From assembly GCA_937920275.1 (NCBI GenBank), contig CALGVD010000114.1, forward strand, positions 1 through 37,381: a DNA stretch of 37,381 bases, written 5' to 3'. Position numbers and translations under genes: made by a program. Positions within the stretch are counted from its first letter, which is position 1. Each line of letters begins with the position of its first letter. Positions 1 to 6,731 of this stretch are shown one piece after another. The DNA comes from an uncultured Pseudomonadota bacterium (GTDB lineage Bacteria; Pseudomonadota; Gammaproteobacteria; Steroidobacterales; Steroidobacteraceae). The notes below the pieces were generated by a model that had not been told where the DNA came from, ran no database searches, and was given only the letters and a program-made list of their open reading frames with translations.

Positions 1-1215
1 GACCACCACGACGACGAGCACGGATACGAGCCGCCCGATGTGCGCCTCGACATGACGCAGCGTCGTTACGATGCCGTGGCGGAATGGTCGCCCTCCTCCG
101 GCGCGGTGGACGCGCTGCGCCTGCGCGCCGCCCGCAACGATTATGAGCATGTCGAGATCGAAGGCAACGGCGAGATCGGCACCCGCTATGCGCAGGTCGG
201 CGACGAGGTCCGCCTCAGTGCCGATCATTCGGTCGGCACCGGGCGTGGCGTGTTCGGCGTGCAGGTCCGCAGACTCGAGTTCGACGCAGAAGGCGAGGAG
301 GCGTTCCTGCCGCCGTCGGTGACCCGAAACACCGGGTTCTTCGCGTTCCAGGAACACCGCTTGGGCGCGGTCACCCTCGAGGTCGGCGCGCGCTACGAGA
401 AACAGCATATCCGTACCGCCGATCCCGACACGCTTCCCGACTACCAAGGCAGCACGCTCGGCGGTTCACTGGGCGCGCTCTGGGCGCTGCGCCCCGGCGC
501 GACGCTGGCGCTGCAACTGACGCGCTCAGAGCGACACCCGACCGCCACCGAGCTCTATGCCGACGGGCCGCACCTCGCCGTGGGCCGCTACGAGATCGGC
601 GATGCCGACCTCGATACGGAGCGCGGCCTCACCGCCGACCTCGCGCTGCGCTTCAGCGGAGACGCTGGCTGGCGCGGCAGCGTCGGCGTCTTCGTCGGCG
701 ACTACGATCGCTACATCGTCGCGCAGCCGACCGGCGAGATCGACGACGAGTTGCCGGTGATCGAATTCGAGTCGCGCGACGCGCGCTTCACGGGCGCGGA
801 GTTCGAGATCGGCCATGACGCCCTCGCGACGACCGGCATCGGTGCGCTCGGTCTGCGCCTGTTCGGCGATCTCGTGCGTGCCGAGGACGGCGCCGGCACG
901 CCGCTGCCGCAGATCCCACCGCTGCGCCTCGGCACCGAGGCCTCGCTCACCGGGACGCGGCTGCGCCTCGGCCTCGAGGCCATCTGGCACGACAGCCAGG
1001 ACCGTATCGCCGACGGCGAGCGCCGCACCGAGGGCTACACCCTGCTGAACCTCGAGGCGTCCTGGCGGCAGCCCGTGGGCGCCGCCGGGTTGTCGGTGTT
1101 CCTGCGAGGCAGCAACCTGCTCGACGAGGAGGCACGCCGCCACGTCTCACCGCTGAAGGATTATGCTCCGCTGGCAGGCCGCGCCATCTCGGGCGGACTG
1201 CGCCTCGAGTTCTGA
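1..1215 (+). CDS. TonB-dependent outer-membrane receptor, 3' part (5' truncated by window edge)
   Basis: The reading frame is open from base 1, so the N-terminal signal, TonB box and plug lie outside the window; about 404 residues of beta-barrel remain. The visible part shows alternating amphipathic strands with aromatic girdles, segments such as LEVGARYEKQ, a typical late-barrel LRGSNLLDEEARRH stretch, and a C-terminal phenylalanine (GLRLEF), the usual outer-membrane barrel signature. The first visible residues are DHHDDEHGYE, a His/Asp/Glu-rich loop like those of zinc receptors of the ZnuD type. It is followed 46 bases later by a DUF2796 gene and an ABC transporter, which supports a role in metal (probably zinc) import through the outer membrane. 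That it is a TonB receptor is well supported; the substrate is inferred from context and could be another metal or a metal complex. Confidence 0.85.
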   Translation, partial: DHHDDEHGYEPPDVRLDMTQRRYDAVAEWSPSSGAVDALRLRAARNDYEHVEIEGNGEIGTRYAQVGDEVRLSADHSVGTGRGVFGVQVRRLEFDAEGEEAFLPPSVTRNTGFFAFQEHRLGAVTLEVGARYEKQHIRTADPDTLPDYQGSTLGGSLGALWALRPGATLALQLTRSERHPTATELYADGPHLAVGRYEIGDADLDTERGLTADLALRFSGDAGWRGSVGVFVGDYDRYIVAQPTGEIDDELPVIEFESRDARFTGAEFEIGHDALATTGIGALGLRLFGDLVRAEDGAGTPLPQIPPLRLGTEASLTGTRLRLGLEAIWHDSQDRIADGERRTEGYTLLNLEASWRQPVGAAGLSVFLRGSNLLDEEARRHVSPLKDYAPLAGRAISGGLRLEF

Positions 1216-1217
1216 CC

Positions 1218-1243
1218 ACTGACCGTCGATACTGACGGTCGAT
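1218..1243. repeat. 13-bp tandem repeat, two copies
   Basis: ACTGACCGTCGAT (1218-1230) is followed directly by ACTGACGGTCGAT (1231-1243), differing at one base. They fill the gap between the receptor stop and the ribosome binding site (gaggt, 1251-1255) of the next gene. No function is evident. Confidence 0.75.
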
Positions 1244-1261
1244 GCTGATGGAGGTCCGCCG

Positions 1262-1783
1262 ATGAGCCGCTACCCCTTACGCGCCGCGCTGCTGTCGAGC
1301 CTGCCACTGCTCGGTCTCACCCTCGCCACCGCCGACGAGATGCACCACCACGGCAAGCATGTGCATGGTGAGGTGACCGTGAACCTCGCGCTCGAGGGCG
1401 TCACGCTCATCGCCGAGATCGAGGCCACCGGCGCACAGGTGCTCGGCTTTGAGCGGGCGCCGCGCGATACGGCCGAGCGCGCGGCCGTGGCGGCCGCCGA
1501 GGTCTGGTTCCGCAGCGGGCGCGAGATGATCGGTGTACCGACCGCCGCCGGCTGCCGTCTCACCGCCAGCGCCTTCACGCCGCCAAAGATCGGCAGCGGA
1601 CATGTCGATTTCCGCGGGCGCTACACCTTCACCTGTGCCGACCCGGCTGCGCTGGCTTGGGCTGAACCTTGGGCGCTGCGGCGCATGCAGGGCGTCGAGA
1701 AGACCGAGGTCAACATCATCGCACCGGGCGTGCAGCGTCAGGAGATCCTCCGGGAAACCGCCGGCCGCATCGCCTTGCGGTAA
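1262..1783 (+). CDS. DUF2796 (ZrgA-like) periplasmic metal-binding protein
   Basis: The 173-residue protein starts with a signal peptide (residues 1 to about 24, cleavage near ATA-DE). A metal-ligand cluster HHHGKHVHG follows at residues 28-36, and the family hallmark GFERAP is at 62-67. Two cysteines (C98, C125) could form a periplasmic disulfide. DUF2796 proteins include ZrgA, part of a Zur-regulated zinc uptake system in Vibrio cholerae; they are thought to bind zinc in the periplasm and hand it to an ABC transporter. This copy lacks the long His-rich central insert seen in many relatives, so it is short for the family. It sits directly before an ATPase/permease pair and a DUF3299 gene, the same company as in the zrg locus. 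Zinc specificity is inference. Confidence 0.85.
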   Translation: MSRYPLRAALLSSLPLLGLTLATADEMHHHGKHVHGEVTVNLALEGVTLIAEIEATGAQVLGFERAPRDTAERAAVAAAEVWFRSGREMIGVPTAAGCRLTASAFTPPKIGSGHVDFRGRYTFTCADPAALAWAEPWALRRMQGVEKTEVNIIAPGVQRQEILRETAGRIALR

Positions 1784-1792
1784 AATATTGGG

Positions 1793-2569
1793 GTGAACCG
1801 GCCTACCCATCCCGACGCTGACCCTCCTGCCGCAGACCCTGCGGCCCCCGCTCCGCCCAGCACGCAGGGTGCGGCGATCGATGTCCGTGATCTGCTCTTC
1901 AGTTGGCCGCGGAAGCCGCCGTTGCTCGAAGTGCCTGCGATGGTCGTGGCGCGAGGTGAACGCGTGTTCCTGCGTGGCCCGAGCGGCAGCGGCAAGAGCA
2001 CGCTGCTCGGTCTCATCGGTGGCGTGCTGGTACCGCAACGCGGCAGTGTGCAGCTGCTCGGGACCGACCTTGCGTCACTCTCGCCGAGCGCCCGCGACCG
2101 TTTCCGCGGTGAACATCTCGGCTTCATCTTCCAGATGTTCAATCTCATCCCCTATCTCAGCGTGCTCGAGAACGTGATCCTGCCGGCGCAGTTCTCCCCG
2201 GCCCGTGCCGCACGGGTGCCCGGTCGCGATCTTGCAGCCGAAGGGCGGCGACTGCTCGGCGCGCTCGGGTTGGGCTCTGCGGACCTGCTGGCACGCCCGG
2301 TGACCGAGCTCTCCATCGGGCAGCAACAACGGGTCGCTGCGGCCCGCGCCTTGCTCGGTCGGCCTGAGATCCTGGTCGCCGATGAGCCGACCTCGGCGCT
2401 CGACCACGATGCACGCGGCCAGTTCCTGCAGTTGCTGATGGATGAATGCCGCGCGCAGGGCACGACGCTGCTCTTCGTCAGCCACGACACCTCGCTCGGC
2501 GGTCTGTTCGACCGCGTGCTCTCGCTCGCCGATCTCAACCGTGCGATCGACGCCGGAGCGGCGGCTTGA
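1793..2569 (+). CDS. ABC transporter ATP-binding protein (metal uptake cluster)
   Basis: This 258-residue ATPase energises the permease encoded next to it. The Walker A motif GPSGSGKST is at 62-70, the Q-loop at Q114 (FIFQMFN), the signature LSIGQQQRV at 173-181, Walker B ILVADEPT at 193-200 and the switch histidine at 231 (FVSHD). It belongs to the LolD/MacB/FtsE-like branch. The first 25 residues are Pro/Ala-rich and unlike the family, so the GTG at 1793 is the most likely but not certain start; there is no clear ribosome binding site beyond gggg just before it. It lies 9 bases after the DUF2796 gene, and its stop overlaps the permease start (TTGA), implying translational coupling. The substrate is inferred to be zinc from the neighbours. 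Confidence 0.85.
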   Translation: MNRPTHPDADPPAADPAAPAPPSTQGAAIDVRDLLFSWPRKPPLLEVPAMVVARGERVFLRGPSGSGKSTLLGLIGGVLVPQRGSVQLLGTDLASLSPSARDRFRGEHLGFIFQMFNLIPYLSVLENVILPAQFSPARAARVPGRDLAAEGRRLLGALGLGSADLLARPVTELSIGQQQRVAAARALLGRPEILVADEPTSALDHDARGQFLQLLMDECRAQGTTLLFVSHDTSLGGLFDRVLSLADLNRAIDAGAAA

Positions 2570-3828
2570 AGACCCTCACGCTCGCGTTTCGGTCGCTGCG
2601 CAACCGCCGTACCACGGCGCTGCTGACGCTCGCCGCCATCGCGGTCAGCGTCGCGCTGCTGCTGGGCGTGCAGAAGACACGCACCGCCGCCCGTGAAGGC
2701 TTCGCCAACACCGTCTCGGGGGTCGACCTCATCGTCGGCGCACGCTCCGGTCAGCTCAACCTGCTGCTCTATTCCGTGTTCCGGGTCGGCGACGCCACCG
2801 CCAACGTCAGTTGGGAGACCTACCAAAAAGTCGCAGGCCGCAGCGATGTCGCCTGGACCATCCCGCTCTCACTCGGCGACTCGCATCGTGGCTTCCGCGT
2901 GCTCGGTACCAACCTCGACTATTTCCGCCACTACCGCTTCGCGGGCGGGCGGGAACTCACCTTCAAGACAGGCCAGCCTTTCGCCGACCTCTACGACACC
3001 GTGCTCGGCGCCGAGGTGGCGCAGCAGCTCGGCTACCGGCTCGGCGACCCCATCGTCATCGCCCACGGTCTCGGCAAGGTCAGCTTCGCCAACCACGAGG
3101 ACAAGCCGTTCCGGGTCGTCGGCATCCTTGCGCGCACCGGCACACCGGTCGATCGGACCGTGCATGTGAGCCTCGAGGCGCTCACCGCCATCCACATCGA
3201 CTGGCAATCCGGCATGCGCGCACTGCCCGGCGGACGCGTCGATGCCGAGACGGCGCGGACGATGGCGTTGACGCCCACCTCCATCACCGCCTTCATGGTG
3301 GGCATGGAGAACCGCGTCATGACCTTCGGGCTGCAGCGTGCCGTCAATGATTACCGCCAGGAGGCGCTGCTCGCCATCATCCCCGGGGTCGCGCTCACAC
3401 AGCTCTGGAACCTGGTCGGCATCGCCGACACAGCGCTCATGATCATCGCCGCCTTCGTGGTGCTCGCAGGCCTGCTCGGCATGCTCACCGCCATCCTCAC
3501 CAGCCTCAACGAACGGCGGCGCGAGATGGCGATCCTGCGCTCGGTCGGCGCGCAGCCGCGGCATGTCTTCACGCTTTTGATCACCGAAGCCGGGCTGCTC
3601 GCGACGGGCGGGGTCGCAGCCGGTGTCGCGCTCTGCTACGGACTGATCGCCGCAGCGCGCCCCCTGCTCGAGCGTCGCTTCGGCATCTTCCTCGAACCGG
3701 GCGGCCTGACCGGTTACGATATGGCGCTGCTCGGCGCGATCATCCTCGCCGCGCTGCTGATGGGCGCGCTGCCCGCGTGGCGGGCCTATCGCAACACCCT
3801 CTCCGACGGCCTCACCTTGCGGGTCTGA
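2566..3828 (+). CDS. ABC transporter permease, FtsX/MacB type
   Basis: This is a 420-residue inner-membrane protein with the FtsX/MacB architecture: one N-terminal membrane helix (about 17-35), a large periplasmic domain (about 40-285), then three helices (about 288-311, 335-362, 384-402). The cytoplasmic coupling segment ERRREMAILRSVGA at 316-329 is typical of the family and contacts the ATPase. The start is taken as TTG at 2566, which overlaps the ATPase stop codon by four bases and gives the expected N-terminus MKTLTLAFRSLRNR; no ATG lies nearby in frame. The family usually moves lipids, lipoproteins or peptides, or works mechanically, rather than pumping ions. In zrg-like loci it is nevertheless linked to zinc acquisition, perhaps by acting on the DUF2796 and DUF3299 partners. 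Confidence 0.85.
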   Translation: MKTLTLAFRSLRNRRTTALLTLAAIAVSVALLLGVQKTRTAAREGFANTVSGVDLIVGARSGQLNLLLYSVFRVGDATANVSWETYQKVAGRSDVAWTIPLSLGDSHRGFRVLGTNLDYFRHYRFAGGRELTFKTGQPFADLYDTVLGAEVAQQLGYRLGDPIVIAHGLGKVSFANHEDKPFRVVGILARTGTPVDRTVHVSLEALTAIHIDWQSGMRALPGGRVDAETARTMALTPTSITAFMVGMENRVMTFGLQRAVNDYRQEALLAIIPGVALTQLWNLVGIADTALMIIAAFVVLAGLLGMLTAILTSLNERRREMAILRSVGAQPRHVFTLLITEAGLLATGGVAAGVALCYGLIAAARPLLERRFGIFLEPGGLTGYDMALLGAIILAALLMGALPAWRAYRNTLSDGLTLRV

Positions 3829-3830
3829 TC

Positions 3831-4412
3831 ATGCACACGAAACGTCTCCGCCTCGTCACGCTCAGCGCCCTGCTCGTCGTCTCGCTGTGCAGCGCCGTCG
3901 CCCAGAGCATCACCCCGCCACCGGTCGGCACCCCGGCGCCGGTCGTCAAACCCGGCCCCAAGGTGCCCGCGGGCGCCGCGCGTGAACTCGACTGGGACGA
4001 ACTGCTGCCGCAGGATGCCCGTGCGCGCTTCTCGGGCGGACCACCGCCCCCGACCCACGACACCTTGGGCGAGGGCGGACTCGCCGCGCAGCAGATGATG
4101 GATTTCTCGGTCAACAAAGCGCTCGACGGCGCGCTGATCAAGATCCCGGGGTTCATCGTACCGCTCGATGTCGGCAAGGACGGTCTGGTCACGGACTTCT
4201 TCCTCGTGCCCTACTTCGGCGCCTGCATCCATGTGCCGCCGCCGCCGCCCAACCAGATCGTGCATGTACGCATCAGCAAGGGCATCGCCCTCGACTCCAT
4301 CTACGAAGCGTACTGGATCACCGGTCGCATGAAGGTGGTGAACAAGTCGACCCGCCTCGGTGCCTCGGCCTACCAATTGGCCGCCTCCAATGTCGAGATC
4401 TACAAGTACTGA
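3831..4412 (+). CDS. DUF3299 family exported protein
   Basis: The protein has 193 residues with a signal peptide (residues 1-25, AVA-QS). The DUF3299 core includes DWDELLP (54-60), the strand IPGFIVPLDV (105-114) and the hallmark FLVPYFGACIHVPPPPPNQI (124-143), in which Cys132, His134 and the polyproline run are conserved. The family's biochemical function is unknown; it recurs beside DUF2796 and FtsX-type transporters, which points to periplasmic handling of a metal. The ATG at 3831 lies two bases after the permease stop, so the gene is almost certainly in the same operon. The Cys/His pair in the conserved motif is a plausible metal site (inference). Confidence 0.85.
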   Translation: MHTKRLRLVTLSALLVVSLCSAVAQSITPPPVGTPAPVVKPGPKVPAGAARELDWDELLPQDARARFSGGPPPPTHDTLGEGGLAAQQMMDFSVNKALDGALIKIPGFIVPLDVGKDGLVTDFFLVPYFGACIHVPPPPPNQIVHVRISKGIALDSIYEAYWITGRMKVVNKSTRLGASAYQLAASNVEIYKY

Positions 4413-4422
4413 GGGATCGGCC

Positions 4423-4770
4423 ATGCCCACGCTGTTCGAGCGCATCGTCGCCCGCGAGTTGCCTGCCGATATCGTCCATCAGGACGATCGCGTGACGGCC
4501 TTCCGCGACATCCATCCTCGCGCGCCGGTGCACATCCTCGTCGTCCCCAACAAGCCCATCGCGACCGCCGACGACATCGATGACAGCGACGAAGCCCTCG
4601 TCGGGCACATGTTCACCGTCGCACGCGACCTGGCGCGCCGCGAAGGCATCGCAGCGAACGGCTACCGCCTCATCATCAACTGTCGTGAACACGGCGGGCA
4701 GGAGGTCTACCACCTGCACGTCCATCTGGTCGGCGGCGCACCGCTCGGCCCGATGATCAGCGCGAGGTGA
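4423..4770 (+). CDS. HIT-family hydrolase (histidine triad protein)
   Basis: A 115-residue histidine triad protein with the active-site motif HLHVHLVGG (97-105), in which His99 is expected to be the nucleophile. The N-terminal half (DDRVTAFRDIHPRAPVHILVVP) matches the HINT/YcfF branch, which hydrolyses adenosine 5'-phosphoramidates such as AMP-lysine. The start at 4423 is preceded by gaggg at 4411-4415, which overlaps the end of the DUF3299 gene, so it is probably the last gene of the operon. Its closeness to the metal cluster may be incidental. It is cytosolic, with no signal peptide. Confidence 0.9.
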   Translation: MPTLFERIVARELPADIVHQDDRVTAFRDIHPRAPVHILVVPNKPIATADDIDDSDEALVGHMFTVARDLARREGIAANGYRLIINCREHGGQEVYHLHVHLVGGAPLGPMISAR

Positions 4771-4777
4771 TCCGCCC

Positions 4778-5734
4778 ATGAGCCGCAACCTTTATCCGCC
4801 GATCGAAGCCCACCGCAGCGGCTGGCTGCGTGTCTCCGATCTGCACGAGATCTATTGGGAAGAGAGCGGCAACCCGACCGGCAAACCGGTGGTGTTCCTG
4901 CACGGTGGCCCGGGCGGCGGCACCGATCCGCGCCAACGCCGGTTCTTCGACCCTGCGCGCTACCGCATCGTGCTGTTCGACCAACGCGGCTGCGGCCAGA
5001 GCCGCCCCCATGCGAGCTTGGTCGACAACACCACCTGGCACCTCGTCGAGGACATGGAGCGACTGCGCGTCCACCTCGGCATCGAGCGCTGGCAGCTCTT
5101 CGGCGGTTCTTGGGGTTCGACGCTGGCGCTCGCCTACGCGCAGACCCATCCGACGCGGGTCACCGAGCTCGTGCTGCGGGGGATCTTCCTGGTGCGCCCT
5201 TGGGAGTTCGATTGGTTCTACGGGACACCGGACGGCACCGGCGCGCTGTACCCCGATCTCTATGCCGAGTTCGTCGGGCTGCTCACGCCAGCCGAGCGCA
5301 GCGAGGTGATGACGGCCTACTATCGCCGTCTCACCAGCGACGATGCCGCCGTGCGCGGCGAAGCCGCCCGTCGCTGGTCGAAATGGGAGGGCGCCACGAG
5401 CTTCCTGCGCCTCGACCCCGGCTACATCGCCACGTTCGACGATGCCGAATTCGCCGACGCGTTCGCACGCATCGAGTGCCATTACTTCATCAACGGCGGC
5501 TTCCTGCACGACCCCAACCAGCTCCTCGATGGGGTGCCGAAGATCCGCCATATCCCGGCGGTGATCGTGCAAGGCCGCTATGACATCGTCTGCCCGATGA
5601 AGAGCGCGTGGGATCTGCACTGCGCCTGGCCGGAAGCCGAGCTGCGCGTCGTACCGGATGCCGGACACTCCGCGTTCGAACCCGGCATCCTCGCCGAGTT
5701 GGTCGCCGCCACCGATCGCTACGCCGACCGCTGA
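4778..5734 (+). CDS. pip: proline iminopeptidase (alpha/beta hydrolase, peptidase S33)
   Basis: A 318-residue cytosolic alpha/beta hydrolase that removes N-terminal proline from peptides. The oxyanion motif HGGPGGG is at 42-48, the nucleophile elbow GGSWGS at 109-114 (Ser111), the catalytic Asp269 in GRYDIVCP and His297 in DAGHS. Length and the FDQRGCGQSRPH segment are typical of bacterial PIP. It starts seven bases after the HIT gene stop, so it may be cotranscribed with it. Its last 16 bases overlap, tail to tail, the end of the HExxH gene on the other strand. Confidence 0.93.
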   Translation: MSRNLYPPIEAHRSGWLRVSDLHEIYWEESGNPTGKPVVFLHGGPGGGTDPRQRRFFDPARYRIVLFDQRGCGQSRPHASLVDNTTWHLVEDMERLRVHLGIERWQLFGGSWGSTLALAYAQTHPTRVTELVLRGIFLVRPWEFDWFYGTPDGTGALYPDLYAEFVGLLTPAERSEVMTAYYRRLTSDDAAVRGEAARRWSKWEGATSFLRLDPGYIATFDDAEFADAFARIECHYFINGGFLHDPNQLLDGVPKIRHIPAVIVQGRYDIVCPMKSAWDLHCAWPEAELRVVPDAGHSAFEPGILAELVAATDRYADR

Positions 5735-6192
5735 GCGGAACACGCCGGCAGCAGCCCCCCTGCGGCGAGCCACTGCCGCGCATCATCGGCATCCTCGTGG
5801 AACCAACGCGCGGCGGACCCGAGCCTGAAACTGTAGCCCCAAGCGTCCATGTCCGACATCACCCGTGCGGCGCTCGTCCCGGGCAGGACATCCGCCCACA
5901 GGATCTGCAGGTAGCAGACCGCGCTCTCCTCGGCCTCATCGCCGCCCGCGTCGCGCTCGAGCGTCGCCCTGCGTGGCGGGGTCATGCAGACCCAGTGCGC
6001 CGCCTCGTGCAGCACCGAATGCAGCGGCGTGTCCGCGCGCCAGAAGAGCGTATCGCCGATGAGCCCCGCTTCGGCGCCGCCCCAATAAGAACCGGGGATC
6101 TCGGCGTCGGGAGGCACGCGGTGCAGTCGCAGACCGGACGGCCCGAGCAGCGCTCGCAGTGCGGCAAGCATCGGCTCGTCGATACGCTGCAC
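5719..6192 (-). CDS. uncharacterised small protein with HExxH motif (putative zincin)
   Basis: I do not recognise a named family. The 157-residue product has no signal peptide or membrane segment. It contains LHEAAHWV (61-68), an HExxH zinc-protease signature, followed by an acidic cluster DEAEES (85-90) before a helix-like AVCYLQILWADVLPG. A glutamate there could be the third zinc ligand, as in gluzincins or minimal zincins (inference). The GTG at 6192 is chosen because GAGGG lies about seven bases upstream, overlapping the end of lptE; an ATG at residue 8 is the alternative. It is the last gene of the ssb-to-lptE block, 8 bases after lptE, where E. coli has holA. It may be an inactive structural relative rather than a protease. 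Confidence 0.8.
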   Translation of the reverse strand: MQRIDEPMLAALRALLGPSGLRLHRVPPDAEIPGSYWGGAEAGLIGDTLFWRADTPLHSVLHEAAHWVCMTPPRRATLERDAGGDEAEESAVCYLQILWADVLPGTSAARVMSDMDAWGYSFRLGSAARWFHEDADDARQWLAAGGLLPACSAQRSA

Positions 6193-6200
6193 GACAGCCC

Positions 6201-6731
6201 TCAGCGCAGGCCCGAGATCCGCTGCAGCACCACGCCGACCAGCTCCTCGGCGAGCGCTTCCCGCAACTGCTCGCGCTCGCGCTGCTTGGCGAGCACGCGC
6301 CGCTCGTCGAAGGTCAGGTTGCGCGAAGCGGTGAGCTCAGAGGTCTCGACACGGCGCACCCCGGCGCTCTCGAGCGACCAATGGACCACATAGGTGTACT
6401 CGTACTCACGCGGCACATTGCGTGCCGACAAAGCGGCCACACGCTCCAAGAACTCGTCGCGCTCGATGCGCAGGACCGCTGTGCTCGGGGCGTCCGGCGA
6501 GGTCGGCACGGCCGAGGTCGCGAGCGTCACGCCCGCCGCACGCAGCCGACGCTGCAACGCATCGGCGAAGGCGGTGCGCGGTTCAGCGGTGTCGATCCGC
6601 ACCACCGACACCTCGCGCGGCAGCGGCGCGGCACCTTGCAGCACGAAACCGCAGCCGCCGGTGAGCGCCAGGCACACCACGAGCGCGGCGCGCGGGATGA
6701 ACTGGGCCTCACGCGGACCGCACGCCATCAC
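6201..6731 (-). CDS. lptE: LPS-assembly lipoprotein LptE
   Basis: LptE is the outer-membrane lipoprotein that plugs the LptD barrel during lipopolysaccharide export. The 176-residue product has an N-terminal hydrophobic stretch ending in [12 protein letters not shown], with the lipidated cysteine at 27 followed by the aromatic-x-Leu pattern seen in LptE (CGWHLR in E. coli). The weak conservation beyond that is normal for this protein. It begins with GTG at 6731, or ATG at 6728 one codon later, overlapping the leuS stop by a few bases; the leuS-lptE order is conserved in gammaproteobacteria, which supports the assignment. Confidence 0.88.
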   Translation of the reverse strand: MMACGPREAQFIPRAALVVCLALTGGCGFVLQGAAPLPREVSVVRIDTAEPRTAFADALQRRLRAAGVTLATSAVPTSPDAPSTAVLRIERDEFLERVAALSARNVPREYEYTYVVHWSLESAGVRRVETSELTASRNLTFDERRVLAKQREREQLREALAEELVGVVLQRISGLR

